DNA of 22,614 nucleotides, taken from contig JBIQIB010000072.1 in NCBI GenBank assembly GCA_044508265.1, positions 1-22,614 on the forward strand, written 5' to 3'. Source of the DNA: JAEZDP01 sp044508265. Lineage in GTDB: Bacteria; Acidobacteriota; Vicinamibacteria; Vicinamibacterales; Vicinamibacteraceae. Position 1 is the stretch's first letter; each line of letters starts with the position of its first letter. Positions 1-6,943 of this stretch are shown in pieces. The notes beneath the pieces were generated by a model. It worked only from the letters and a program-made list of their open reading frames with translations. It made no database searches and was not told the DNA's origin. Both the position numbers and the translations under genes were made by a program.

Positions 1-1037
1 TTCTCGGGGTCGAGTCCTCGCGCCCCTCCGGAACCGACGACCTGCGCGGACTTGGCCTCGCCATCGCCTCCGCCCTTCGTGAGGTTCGACAACCCGAAGC
101 CGCGGCGCTTCTTCGGCGCTTCCTTCTGTTCGCTGCCGGCGTCGGCCTGCGCCTCTTCCGAGGGCTTGCTGTTGCCACCGGCAAGCCCGCGGGTGCCGGC
201 TTCGACGGTGGCAATCGCCGACTGCGGCACGGGCTTGTAGGTGATGGTCTTCGCGTACCGCGCCTCGACCGTCGCCGCCGCCGTGAGCTTCCCCCTCTCG
301 ATGGTCTTCGAGATCCGCTCCAGCCGCGCCTGCATGCCGGGGTGCGAGTCGAACATGCCGCGCTTCTCCGTCGACGCGCTGTTTCGTTCCGTGAGGGCGG
401 TCAGGAACGCACCGAGCCCCTGCGGCGCGTAGCCTGCGGCGTTGGCCAGGGCGACGCCCTTGTTGTCGGCGTCGTTCTCGTCACCGCGGCTGTACGCGTT
501 GTCGAGGATGTTGGCGTACGCCGCGTCGGCGAGGAACTCCAGCAGTCCGTTGTTCTTCAGCGCTTCCTCGGCTGCCGCACTCTTGAGTGTCTGGTTGCGC
601 AGCGCCTTGATCGTGTGCTCCTCGGCGACGTGCAGGATCTCGTGGGCGAGCACGCCGGCAAGCTCGGCCTCGTTCCTCGCGAGCGCCAGCGCGCCCTTCG
701 TGACGTGCACGTACCCATGCGGCGCCGCGAACGCATTCACCGCGTCGGTGTCGAGGACGATGAACGTCCACGGCAGGTCGGGCCTGCTGCTGCGCTGCGC
801 GAGCGAGAGACCGACGAGCGTCACGTACCGGTGCACCGGCGCACTCTGCACCACGCCATAGCGCTGCCGCACCTTCTCGCTCACCGACGCGCCGAGGGTG
901 GCCTTCTCCTCGTCCGTCCAGCGGAGGTCGTTGACCTGCTTCGCGCGCTTCGCACCCTGGTCGAGCAACCCGCCGAACTGCGCAAAGGCGGGCGAGGCCA
1001 GCGCGAGAAACACCACCGCGAACATCCACTTCCGCAT
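1..1037 (-). CDS. M48 family zinc metallopeptidase, secreted (3' end cut by window edge)
   Basis: A 345-codon partial reading frame starts at ATG 1037 and stays open to the left edge. Residues 1-20 form a signal peptide (positive start, hydrophobic core, AFA-Q cleavage site). The zinc site is HEILH at residues 132-136, with the third ligand expected at Glu187 in an E-N-D-A-D motif (family form E-x-x-A-D). A SHPGMQARLERI segment at about 231-242 is the usual M48 S-H-P-x-x-x-x-R motif. From about residue 285 the chain becomes Lys/Gly/Glu-rich and low-complexity, which is not part of the peptidase fold. M48 proteases of this type are periplasmic or outer-membrane quality-control enzymes (BepA/LoiP-like). 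An AGGGA sequence lies about 9 nt before the ATG. The gene lies 53 bp downstream of the cyclase gene on the same strand, so the two may be co-transcribed. Family is certain; substrate is unknown. Confidence 0.93.
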   Translation of the reverse strand, partial: MRKWMFAVVFLALASPAFAQFGGLLDQGAKRAKQVNDLRWTDEEKATLGASVSEKVRQRYGVVQSAPVHRYVTLVGLSLAQRSSRPDLPWTFIVLDTDAVNAFAAPHGYVHVTKGALALARNEAELAGVLAHEILHVAEEHTIKALRNQTLKSAAAEEALKNNGLLEFLADAAYANILDNAYSRGDENDADNKGVALANAAGYAPQGLGAFLTALTERNSASTEKRGMFDSHPGMQARLERISKTIERGKLTAAATVEARYAKTITYKPVPQSAIATVEAGTRGLAGGNSKPSEEAQADAGSEQKEAPKKRRGFGLSNLTKGGGDGEAKSAQVVGSGGARGLDPE

Positions 1038-1090
1038 ATCGTTCGATCCCTGTCTCTTCCCTGCAGCACACGCCATGGCGTCCGCCGCCA

Positions 1091-3130
1091 TCACGCCGCG
1101 TCGACGACGACCTCGAAGATATCGACCGCCTCGCGCCTGCCCTTGACTGTCACGCTGCCGAGCGGCCGGAGCGTCTGTGGCTGCGTCAGCAGCCTGCGCG
1201 TCGCGTCGCTGATGATGATGCGCGTGCCGTAGTCCTTGTTGAGCGCTTCGAGACGCGCACCCAGGTTGACCGCGTCGCCGATCACCGTGTAGCTGCGCAC
1301 CTGTCGCGATCCGATGTTGCCGGCGATCATCTCGCCGGAGTTGATCCCGATGCCGATGTCCAGTGTCGGACGCCCTTCGGCAGCCCACCGCGCATTCAGC
1401 GTCTCGAGCGTCCGCACCATCGCCACGGCCGTCTCCACGGCATGATCCGCATGACGCGGGTCGTCGAGGGGCGCGCCGAACAGCGCCATGACCATGTCGC
1501 CAACGAACTTGTCGAGCGTCCCCTGGCGGGCGAACACCAGGTCGACCATCGCGGAGAAGTACTCGTTCAGCTGTGCGACCAGCGCCTCCGGGTCGCCGTG
1601 CTCCGCGAGAGCGGTGAAGCCCCGGACGTCCGAGAACAGCACCGACATCAACCGGCGACGCCCGCCCAGTTCCGCAAGCGCGGGGTTGGCGAGCACCTGC
1701 TCGTACACGTCCTTCGAGAGATAGCGAGAGAACAGCGCCTGCACCTGGCGCTTCTCGCGGCCCTCCACGACGTACTGCCACGCCAGGCCGGCCGGCGTCG
1801 AAAGCGCGAGCCCGACGATGGCCGGCATCACGGGCACCCACGTCCCGCTGACGAACGCCGCCCACGCGCCCGCCAGCACGCCAGCCAGCAGCAGGACCGC
1901 TGTTGCCAGCCCCGTCGCGGCGCGCCGCGCGACGGCGCCGAGCCCTCCCAGCACAGAAACGACGAGCGCCAGGATTGCGCACACGGACGAGGAGGCACGC
2001 TCGGTGAACTCCTGCGAGAGGATCATGTCGGCGACATTGGCATGGACCTGCGGTCCGGCCATGCGTCCCGTGGCGCCGAGCGGCACCGCGTAGACGTCGC
2101 TCAGCCCGACGGCCGTCGCACCGACGAACACGATGCGGCCGGCAAACTGCCCGGGATCGACGATCGGTGCGACGCCCTCGAGCAGCTGCTGCTCCGCGTA
2201 GAACAGATCGTAGAAGGAGAAGGTCTGATACGTGGGTGTGCGGCCGTCCGCCTGCACGGCCGGCCCGCGGAAGCGGATCAGCGTCCGCTGCGACGTCACG
2301 CCTGCGGAAGACGTCGGCGCCGCGCCCTGCTCCTCCGCGTCGAAGCCGGCCACGGGCTCGGCGTCAACCGGCAGTTCGAGCGGGCCGAGTTGCAATCGAT
2401 CGCCGACGCGACGGACGTCGCGTGACGCAATCCCGCGCGCCAGCTGCACGGCGCCCAGGGCAAGGGACGGCACGAACACGTCGTCGCCGCGCACGAACGG
2501 GACGATCCGGCGCACCGGCCCATCCGGGTCGAGCAGCATCAGATTGTGGCCAAGGCCGCGCGATGCCTCGGCAAGCGCCGGAAACGGACCACTGATGGCC
2601 GGGCGGTACTCGAACGTGTCGTCGAGCGCATAGGCGCCCTGCGGCACGGCGGTCAGCGTCGCCCCCGTGCGGGAGCCGTCGTCCTGGCGCACGCCCTCGT
2701 ACACCGCATCCGCGAGGTGGATGACGTTGCCCGCCGCACGCGTCGACTCGACGAGCGCCGCATCCGACTCGGCGCCCGTCCACACCTCGCCGCCCACGTC
2801 GAAGCCGAGGCGCCTGTCGTGGTCGAGGAACGCCACGTCGTACGCGACGACAGCCGCGGGACTTCGCGCCAGGAAGTCGATGACGGCCGCGTGCACGAGC
2901 CGCGGCCAGGGCCAGCGCCCGACGACCGGCTCGAGACGCCGGAGGCTCGTCTCGTCGATCTCGACGAGCACGATGTCGCGGTTGGCGTGCTGGGGAGTGG
3001 CGGCGCGTCGCGCCCAGACGTCGTGCAGCGTCAGGTCGACGGATCGGATGAACGACGACGTGCCGGCGAGGACGGCCAGAAGGCCGGCAGCCAGCCCGAT
3101 CAGGGCACCCGCGCGCAGACGGACCGGCAT
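1091..3130 (-). CDS. CHASE2-domain class III adenylate cyclase
   Basis: This 679-residue protein should make cAMP in response to an extracytoplasmic signal. Domain order: one N-terminal membrane segment (about 8-28), an extracytoplasmic CHASE2 sensor (about 30-370), three closely spaced membrane helices (about 382-452), then a cytoplasmic class III cyclase domain (about 490-675). The catalytic set looks complete: metal-binding Asp501 (FSDVRGFT) and Asp545 (KFVGD), adenine-selecting Lys541 and Thr615 (YTVIGD), and transition-state Asn622 and Arg626 (VNLGARLE). Lys/Thr fits ATP rather than GTP and the IIIb subtype. The chosen ATG has no Shine-Dalgarno sequence, and a GC-rich hairpin ends 9 nt before it. 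tRNA-Glu lies upstream on the same strand. Enzyme class is firm; the sensed ligand cannot be read from sequence. Confidence 0.93.
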   Translation of the reverse strand: MPVRLRAGALIGLAAGLLAVLAGTSSFIRSVDLTLHDVWARRAATPQHANRDIVLVEIDETSLRRLEPVVGRWPWPRLVHAAVIDFLARSPAAVVAYDVAFLDHDRRLGFDVGGEVWTGAESDAALVESTRAAGNVIHLADAVYEGVRQDDGSRTGATLTAVPQGAYALDDTFEYRPAISGPFPALAEASRGLGHNLMLLDPDGPVRRIVPFVRGDDVFVPSLALGAVQLARGIASRDVRRVGDRLQLGPLELPVDAEPVAGFDAEEQGAAPTSSAGVTSQRTLIRFRGPAVQADGRTPTYQTFSFYDLFYAEQQLLEGVAPIVDPGQFAGRIVFVGATAVGLSDVYAVPLGATGRMAGPQVHANVADMILSQEFTERASSSVCAILALVVSVLGGLGAVARRAATGLATAVLLLAGVLAGAWAAFVSGTWVPVMPAIVGLALSTPAGLAWQYVVEGREKRQVQALFSRYLSKDVYEQVLANPALAELGGRRRLMSVLFSDVRGFTALAEHGDPEALVAQLNEYFSAMVDLVFARQGTLDKFVGDMVMALFGAPLDDPRHADHAVETAVAMVRTLETLNARWAAEGRPTLDIGIGINSGEMIAGNIGSRQVRSYTVIGDAVNLGARLEALNKDYGTRIIISDATRRLLTQPQTLRPLGSVTVKGRREAVDIFEVVVDAA

Positions 3131-3139
3131 GAAACACGA

Positions 3140-3160
3140 CAGCCCCGCAAGACGGGGCTG
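3140..3160 (-). terminator. 8-bp GC hairpin between tRNA-Glu and the cyclase start
   Basis: CAGCCCCG (3140-3147) and CGGGGCTG (3153-3160) form a perfect 8-bp stem with a 5-nt loop. On the minus strand it sits 47 nt after the tRNA 3' end and 9 nt before the cyclase ATG. The downstream tract is only weakly T-rich (GTGTTTC), so it is not a textbook intrinsic terminator. It could end the tRNA transcript or restrict read-through or translation of the cyclase gene. Confidence 0.4.
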
Positions 3161-3207
3161 ACTGCTGCCTTCAAGGAAGGTCGGCGGCCGCGCGAACGCG
3201 GCAGGAA

Positions 3208-3282
3208 TGGTAGCGGTACGGGGATTCGAACCCCGGTCCCGTGGCTGAGAACCACGTGTCCTAACCCCTAGACGATACCGCC
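3208..3282 (-). tRNA. tRNA-Glu (anticodon CTC)
   Basis: A complete 75-nt cloverleaf including encoded CCA can be folded on the minus strand. Acceptor GGCGGTA pairs with TACCGCT. The D arm is GTCT...GGAC. The anticodon stem CGTGG/CCACG closes the loop TTCTCAG, giving anticodon CTC for GAG codons. The T arm is CGGGG-TTCGAAT-CCCCG. The first acceptor pair is a G-T (G-U) wobble and the discriminator is A. The TTGACA-18-CATAAT promoter just upstream supports expression as its own unit. Confidence 0.95.
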
Positions 3283-3303
3283 CCCAGGGACAAACGAACC
3301 GTC

Positions 3304-3333
3304 ATTATGGCGTGGACGCGCGCATCGTGTCAA
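3304..3333 (-). promoter_or_regulatory. Sigma-70-type promoter of tRNA-Glu
   Basis: On the minus strand a perfect -35 TTGACA (3333-3328) is followed after 18 bp by CATAAT (3309-3304, five of six matches). The predicted start is near 3297, about 15 nt before the tRNA 5' end at 3282. This is the best sigma-70 match seen in the window and is correctly placed for a stable RNA gene. Confidence 0.75.
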
Positions 3334-3373
3334 CGCCGCGACACCGCGGGCGCGCTGACGCGTCGCGCTCGGA

Positions 3374-3379
3374 TATCAT
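3374..3379 (+). promoter_or_regulatory. -10 box (TATCAT) directly before the M23 peptidase start
   Basis: TATCAT matches the -10 consensus at five of six positions. It ends exactly 6 nt before ATG 3386, leaving no room for a ribosome-binding site and implying a leaderless mRNA. No convincing -35 is seen at 16-18 bp. Confidence 0.45.
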
Positions 3380-3385
3380 CCCGCG

Positions 3386-4771
3386 ATGCGCAAGTTGCTG
3401 GGCGTCGTCGTCCTGTTGCTCATCGTCGCGGCGACGGTATGGTTCCTGGCCGGACGCGCGTCCGGCCCGTCGATCACTGTCGAAGCACCCGGCGCGCTCG
3501 TCGGGCAGCGCAGCCCACTCGACGTCGTCGTTCACGCGCCGGACGCGGACCTGGCCTCGCTCCACGTGTGGCTCGAACAGAACGGCGAGCGGCACCCGCT
3601 CGGCGACCTGTCGGGGGAGGGCGGCCTGCAGCTCACCCGCGAGGCCGACGCCGTCCGCGTGACGGGCGAGCTCGGACGCGAGCAGGTGCCTGCGCTCGCG
3701 CAGGGCGCCGCCACGCTCGTCGTCGAGGCGAGCCGTCCGGTGCTGTTCGGGCTGCGCACGGTGTCGAGCGCGGTGCGGCACGACGTGGAGGTACGACTCA
3801 CGCCGCCGTCCCTTGCGGCGCTGTCGCAGTTCCACTTCATCAACCAGGGCGGCAGCGAGCTCGTGGTCTACAGGGTGACGCCGGCAGACGCCATCTCCGG
3901 TGTCCGCGTCGGCGAGATCGAGTATCCCGGCTTCCCGGCGAGCGGCGCCGGCGTCCCGGAGGGGGATCCCGGCCTGCACGTGGCGTTCTTCGCGCTGCTG
4001 CACGACCAGGCCCCCGACACGCCCATCCGTCTGTTCGCCCGCGACGCCGCGGGCAACACCGCCACGGCGACGTTCGATACCCGCGTGTTCCCGAAGCGCT
4101 TCCGCACCAGCACCATCGCCATCGACGACGCGTTCATCCAGCGCGTGGTCCCGGCCATCCTCGAGCAGACGCCGGGCCTGACGGTGAACGACCCGTCCGA
4201 CCCGGTGGAGTCGTACCTCGCCGTGAACCGGACGCTCCGCGAGCGCAACAACGAGACGATCCGCGAGATCGGCCGGACGAAGACCTCCGACACCATGCAG
4301 TGGAGCGGGCCGTTCCGCCAGATGACCAATTCCGCCGTCGAGGCCGGCTTTGCCGACGCACGCACCTACACCTACCAGGGGCGAGAGATCGACAGGCAGA
4401 CGCACCTCGGCTTCGACCTCGCCTCCCTGAGCCAGGCCCCCATCGAGGCCGCCAATCGGGGCACCGTGGTGCATGCCGGCTATCTGGGGATCTACGGCAA
4501 CTGCGTGATCGTGGACCATGGGCTCGGGGTGCAGTCGCTCTACGCGCACCTCAGCAGCATCGACGTCCGGGAGGGGCAGACCGTGGAGAAAGACGCCGTG
4601 CTCGGACGGAGCGGCATGACAGGCCTCGCCGGCGGCGACCACCTGCACTTCACGATGATCGTCGGCGGCGAGCAGGTGACGCCCATCGACTGGTGGAGCG
4701 CCCAGTGGGTGGAGGACCGGATCCTGCGCAAGCTTCGCGCCGTCGGCGCCGCGTTCCCGCCGGCGGAATGA
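3386..4771 (+). CDS. M23 family peptidoglycan endopeptidase, membrane-anchored
   Basis: A 461-residue protein with an N-terminal membrane anchor or uncleaved signal (residues 4-22), a long beta-rich region (about 28-240) resembling Ig-like modules, a linker, and a C-terminal LytM/M23 domain (about 315-440). Zinc ligands and catalytic residues are visible: His340 and Asp344 (HLGFD), His388 (YAHLS) and His421 in HLH (419-421). Active M23 enzymes cut peptide cross-links in peptidoglycan, and the complete ligand set suggests this one is active rather than an EnvC-like regulator. ATG 3386 is chosen because it begins the hydrophobic segment and lies 6 nt after a TATCAT box. It is divergent from the tRNA-Glu promoter. 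The N-terminal modules could be a substrate-positioning arm; that is inference. Confidence 0.92.
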   Translation: MRKLLGVVVLLLIVAATVWFLAGRASGPSITVEAPGALVGQRSPLDVVVHAPDADLASLHVWLEQNGERHPLGDLSGEGGLQLTREADAVRVTGELGREQVPALAQGAATLVVEASRPVLFGLRTVSSAVRHDVEVRLTPPSLAALSQFHFINQGGSELVVYRVTPADAISGVRVGEIEYPGFPASGAGVPEGDPGLHVAFFALLHDQAPDTPIRLFARDAAGNTATATFDTRVFPKRFRTSTIAIDDAFIQRVVPAILEQTPGLTVNDPSDPVESYLAVNRTLRERNNETIREIGRTKTSDTMQWSGPFRQMTNSAVEAGFADARTYTYQGREIDRQTHLGFDLASLSQAPIEAANRGTVVHAGYLGIYGNCVIVDHGLGVQSLYAHLSSIDVREGQTVEKDAVLGRSGMTGLAGGDHLHFTMIVGGEQVTPIDWWSAQWVEDRILRKLRAVGAAFPPAE

Positions 4772-4811
4772 GGGCACCCGGAACGCGCGGGGACGGCCGC
4801 ACGGCCGGAAC

Positions 4812-4840
4812 CGGACACGGCCGCCGCGAAGTTCTATAAT
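4812..4840 (+). promoter_or_regulatory. Promoter of ctaB (CGGACA-17-TATAAT)
   Basis: A perfect -10 TATAAT (4835-4840) is preceded at the optimal 17-bp spacing by CGGACA (4812-4817, four of six). The GTG start of ctaB (4845) is only 4 nt past the -10, so transcription should begin at or next to the start codon. It lies in the 73-bp gap after the M23 gene, which suggests ctaB-DUF420 is an independent unit. Confidence 0.6.
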
Positions 4841-4844
4841 TCCA

Positions 4845-5747
4845 GTGGCCGTGTCGCACCATACCCTCGCCGTTCCGATCGCCTCCAGTCGCCCCGGCGA
4901 CTACCTGCAGCTGACCAAGCCCAGACTGAACCTCCTGGTGGTGTTCACGACGGCCGGCGGCTACTGGCTGGGCGTCGGCGGCTACATCGATGCCGCCCTG
5001 CTGCTGCATACGGTCGTCGGCACGGCCCTCGTCGCCGGCGGATCGGCAGCCTTCAACCAGCTGTACGAGCGCGACGTCGACGCGCTGATGACGCGCACGC
5101 GCAACCGTCCGCTGGCTGACGGGCGCCTGAGCCCGGCCTCGGCGTTCTGGTTCGGCCTGGCGCTCTGCGCCATCGGCCTGCTGCAGCTCGCGCTGCTGGC
5201 CAACCTGCTTGCCGCCGTCGTCGCGTTCGCGACGCTGGTGACCTACGTGCTCGTGTACACGCCCCTCAAGCGCGTCTCGTCGTTCTCGACGGTCGTGGGG
5301 GCGGTGCCGGGCGCGCTGCCGGCGGTCATCGGGTGGGCCGCGGCGACCAACACGCTGTCGCGCGAAGCGTGGCTGCTGTTTGCCATCATCTTCCTCTGGC
5401 AGATGCCGCACTTCCTCGCACTGGCGTGGATGTACCGCGACGAGTACGCGCGCGCCGGATTCCCCATCCTGCCGGTGACCGAGCCGGATGGCCGCAGCAC
5501 GGCGCGGCAGACGCTCGTCTACGCGGCCGCTCTCCTGCCGGTGAGCCTGACGCCGGCGGTCACCGGTCTGACCGGCGGCCTGTACTTCCCGGTGGTGCTC
5601 GCGCTGGGGCTGGGCTTCCTGTGGCTGGCCTTCACGTTCGCCCGGACGCTCACGCGGCCCGCGGCGCGTGACCTGTTCCTCGGCACGCTGGTGTACCTGC
5701 CGCTCGTCTGGATCATGCTGATGGCGACGCACGTCCCGTTCGGATGA
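4845..5747 (+). CDS. ctaB: Protohaem IX farnesyltransferase (haem O synthase)
   Basis: An integral membrane UbiA-family prenyltransferase of 300 residues that adds a farnesyl group to haem B, giving haem O for haem-copper oxidases. Diagnostic sequence: LTKPRLNLL near the start (residues 23-31), the prenyl-diphosphate/Mg motif NQLYERDVDALMTRTRNRPL at 71-90 (Asn71, Asp77, Asp79), the YTPLKRVSSFSTVVGAVPGA loop near 145-165, and MPHFLALAWMYRDEYARAGFPIL in the second half. About nine hydrophobic helices are visible, as is normal for CtaB/CyoE. The start is GTG 4845; a second in-frame GTG at 4851 is possible. The stop overlaps the next ATG (ATGA). No oxidase subunits or haem A synthase are in the window. 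Confidence 0.97.
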   Translation: MAVSHHTLAVPIASSRPGDYLQLTKPRLNLLVVFTTAGGYWLGVGGYIDAALLLHTVVGTALVAGGSAAFNQLYERDVDALMTRTRNRPLADGRLSPASAFWFGLALCAIGLLQLALLANLLAAVVAFATLVTYVLVYTPLKRVSSFSTVVGAVPGALPAVIGWAAATNTLSREAWLLFAIIFLWQMPHFLALAWMYRDEYARAGFPILPVTEPDGRSTARQTLVYAAALLPVSLTPAVTGLTGGLYFPVVLALGLGFLWLAFTFARTLTRPAARDLFLGTLVYLPLVWIMLMATHVPFG

Positions 5748-6157
5748 CCGTCTCCGATCTTCCGGCCCTCAACGCCACGCTGAACGCGCTCGCCGCCACC
5801 TGCCTGCTCGCAGGTTACGTCTTCATCCGCCGCGGCCGCATCGGCGCGCACCGCGCCTCGATGCTGGGCGCGCTGGCGTTCTCGGCGGCGTTCCTGGTGA
5901 GCTATCTCGTGTACCACTACCACGCGGGCTCGCGGCCATTCACCGGCCAGGGCCTTATCCGCGTGGTCTACTTCGTGATCCTGCTGACGCACATCGTGCT
6001 GGCCACCGTCATGGTGCCGATGGTGCTCGTCACGGTCTCGCGGGCGCTGGCCCGCCGGTTCGACAGGCATCGCCGCATCGCCAGGTGGACCTGGCCCGTG
6101 TGGATGTACGTCTCGGTCACCGGCGTGCTGGTGTACCTGATGCTGTACCAGATGTAG
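5744..6157 (+). CDS. DUF420 membrane protein (CtaM-like oxidase assembly factor)
   Basis: A 137-residue protein with four predicted membrane helices (about 8-28, 40-58, 72-96 and 115-135). Family-typical conserved positions are present: His36, the YHYH pair His58/His60, the GSRPFTGQG loop, His83, His109 and the C-terminal PVWMYVSVTGVLVYLMLY stretch. DUF420 proteins are linked to haem-copper oxidase maturation; the Staphylococcus member CtaM is needed for active aa3-type oxidase. The histidines are consistent with a haem-handling role. Its start codon overlaps the ctaB stop (ATGA), so translation is coupled, which agrees with a shared job in oxidase assembly. The exact role is not settled by the sequence. 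Confidence 0.9.
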   Translation: MTVSDLPALNATLNALAATCLLAGYVFIRRGRIGAHRASMLGALAFSAAFLVSYLVYHYHAGSRPFTGQGLIRVVYFVILLTHIVLATVMVPMVLVTVSRALARRFDRHRRIARWTWPVWMYVSVTGVLVYLMLYQM

Positions 6158-6199
6158 CGTCTCGACCGGGCGACCGGGCTGACGTGCCATGTAGATCCC

Positions 6200-6943
6200 A
6201 TGCCGCAGGACGTCGCGCGTGTCGCGCTCATCACCGGTAGCCGCCGCATCGGCAGGTTCGTGGCCGAGGACCTCGCCCGGGGCGGCATGGACGTCGCGCT
6301 CTCGTATTTCCAGTCGAAGGCGCAGGCCGAGACCACGGCCGAGACGATCAGGTCGCTCGGCCGGCGCGCGGTCGCCGTCCAGGCCGACGTCAGGCGTCCC
6401 GAGGACTGCCAGGACCTGGTCTCCACGGTGACGGCGGAGCTGGGGCGACTCGACGTGCTCGTCAACATGGCGTCCACGTACGTGGTGCGGCCGCTCGACA
6501 CCCTCGATGAGGCTGCGTGGCGCGACGACATCGACGCCAACCTCTCCTCTGCCTTCTACTGCAGCCACGCCGCGGTGCCCGTCATGCGCGCGGCGGGCGG
6601 CGGCCGCATCGTGAACTTCACCGACTGGCTGCCGGCCAGCGGCAGGCCGGCCTACACCGGTTATCTCGCCTACTACGTCGCCAAGGCGGGCGTGAAGGCA
6701 CTCACCGAGGCGCTCGCGCTGGAACTGGCCGCCGACGCCATCCTGGTCAACGCGATAGCACCGGGCCCCATCGTCGCGCCTGTGGAGATGGCCGAAGACG
6801 AGCGGGACGAGGCGTCCCGCGCGACGCCGCTCGGCCGGTGGGGCGGCGAGGTCGAGATCGTCCATGCCGTGCGGCTGCTCGTGACGACCTCGTTCATCAC
6901 GGGCGAGACGATCCGGGTGGACGGCGGCCGGCATCTGCGGTAG
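6200..6943 (+). CDS. SDR family oxidoreductase, pteridine-reductase-like
   Basis: A 247-residue classical-length short-chain dehydrogenase. The nucleotide-binding turn is TGSRRIGR (12-19), the R-R-I-G form seen in pteridine reductases (PTR1, FolM) rather than the usual TGxxxGIG. Further landmarks are ADVRRPEDC (62-70), VNMAS (88-92, in place of NNAG), Asn114, the active-site Tyr158-x3-Lys162, and APGP at 187-190. The usual catalytic Ser position reads TDW with Asp142, as in PTR1 where Asp-Tyr-Lys is the catalytic triad, but the Asp-Tyr spacing here is 16, about three more than in PTR1. NADPH-dependent reduction of a pteridine or similar substrate is likely but unproven. It is 42 bp after the DUF420 gene. 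Its 3' end overlaps the convergent lipoprotein gene by 47 bp. Confidence 0.88.
   Translation: MPQDVARVALITGSRRIGRFVAEDLARGGMDVALSYFQSKAQAETTAETIRSLGRRAVAVQADVRRPEDCQDLVSTVTAELGRLDVLVNMASTYVVRPLDTLDEAAWRDDIDANLSSAFYCSHAAVPVMRAAGGGRIVNFTDWLPASGRPAYTGYLAYYVAKAGVKALTEALALELAADAILVNAIAPGPIVAPVEMAEDERDEASRATPLGRWGGEVEIVHAVRLLVTTSFITGETIRVDGGRHLR

Noticed and set aside
3305..4777. 490-codon minus-strand frame opposite the M23 peptidase gene
   Set aside because: No domain, biased composition, and the plus-strand frame has all M23 catalytic residues.
4800..4817. GACGGCCGCACGGCCGGA in the gap before ctaB as a REP-like element
   Set aside because: Lacks the GTAG tetranucleotide and the common arm; it is a short GC palindrome.
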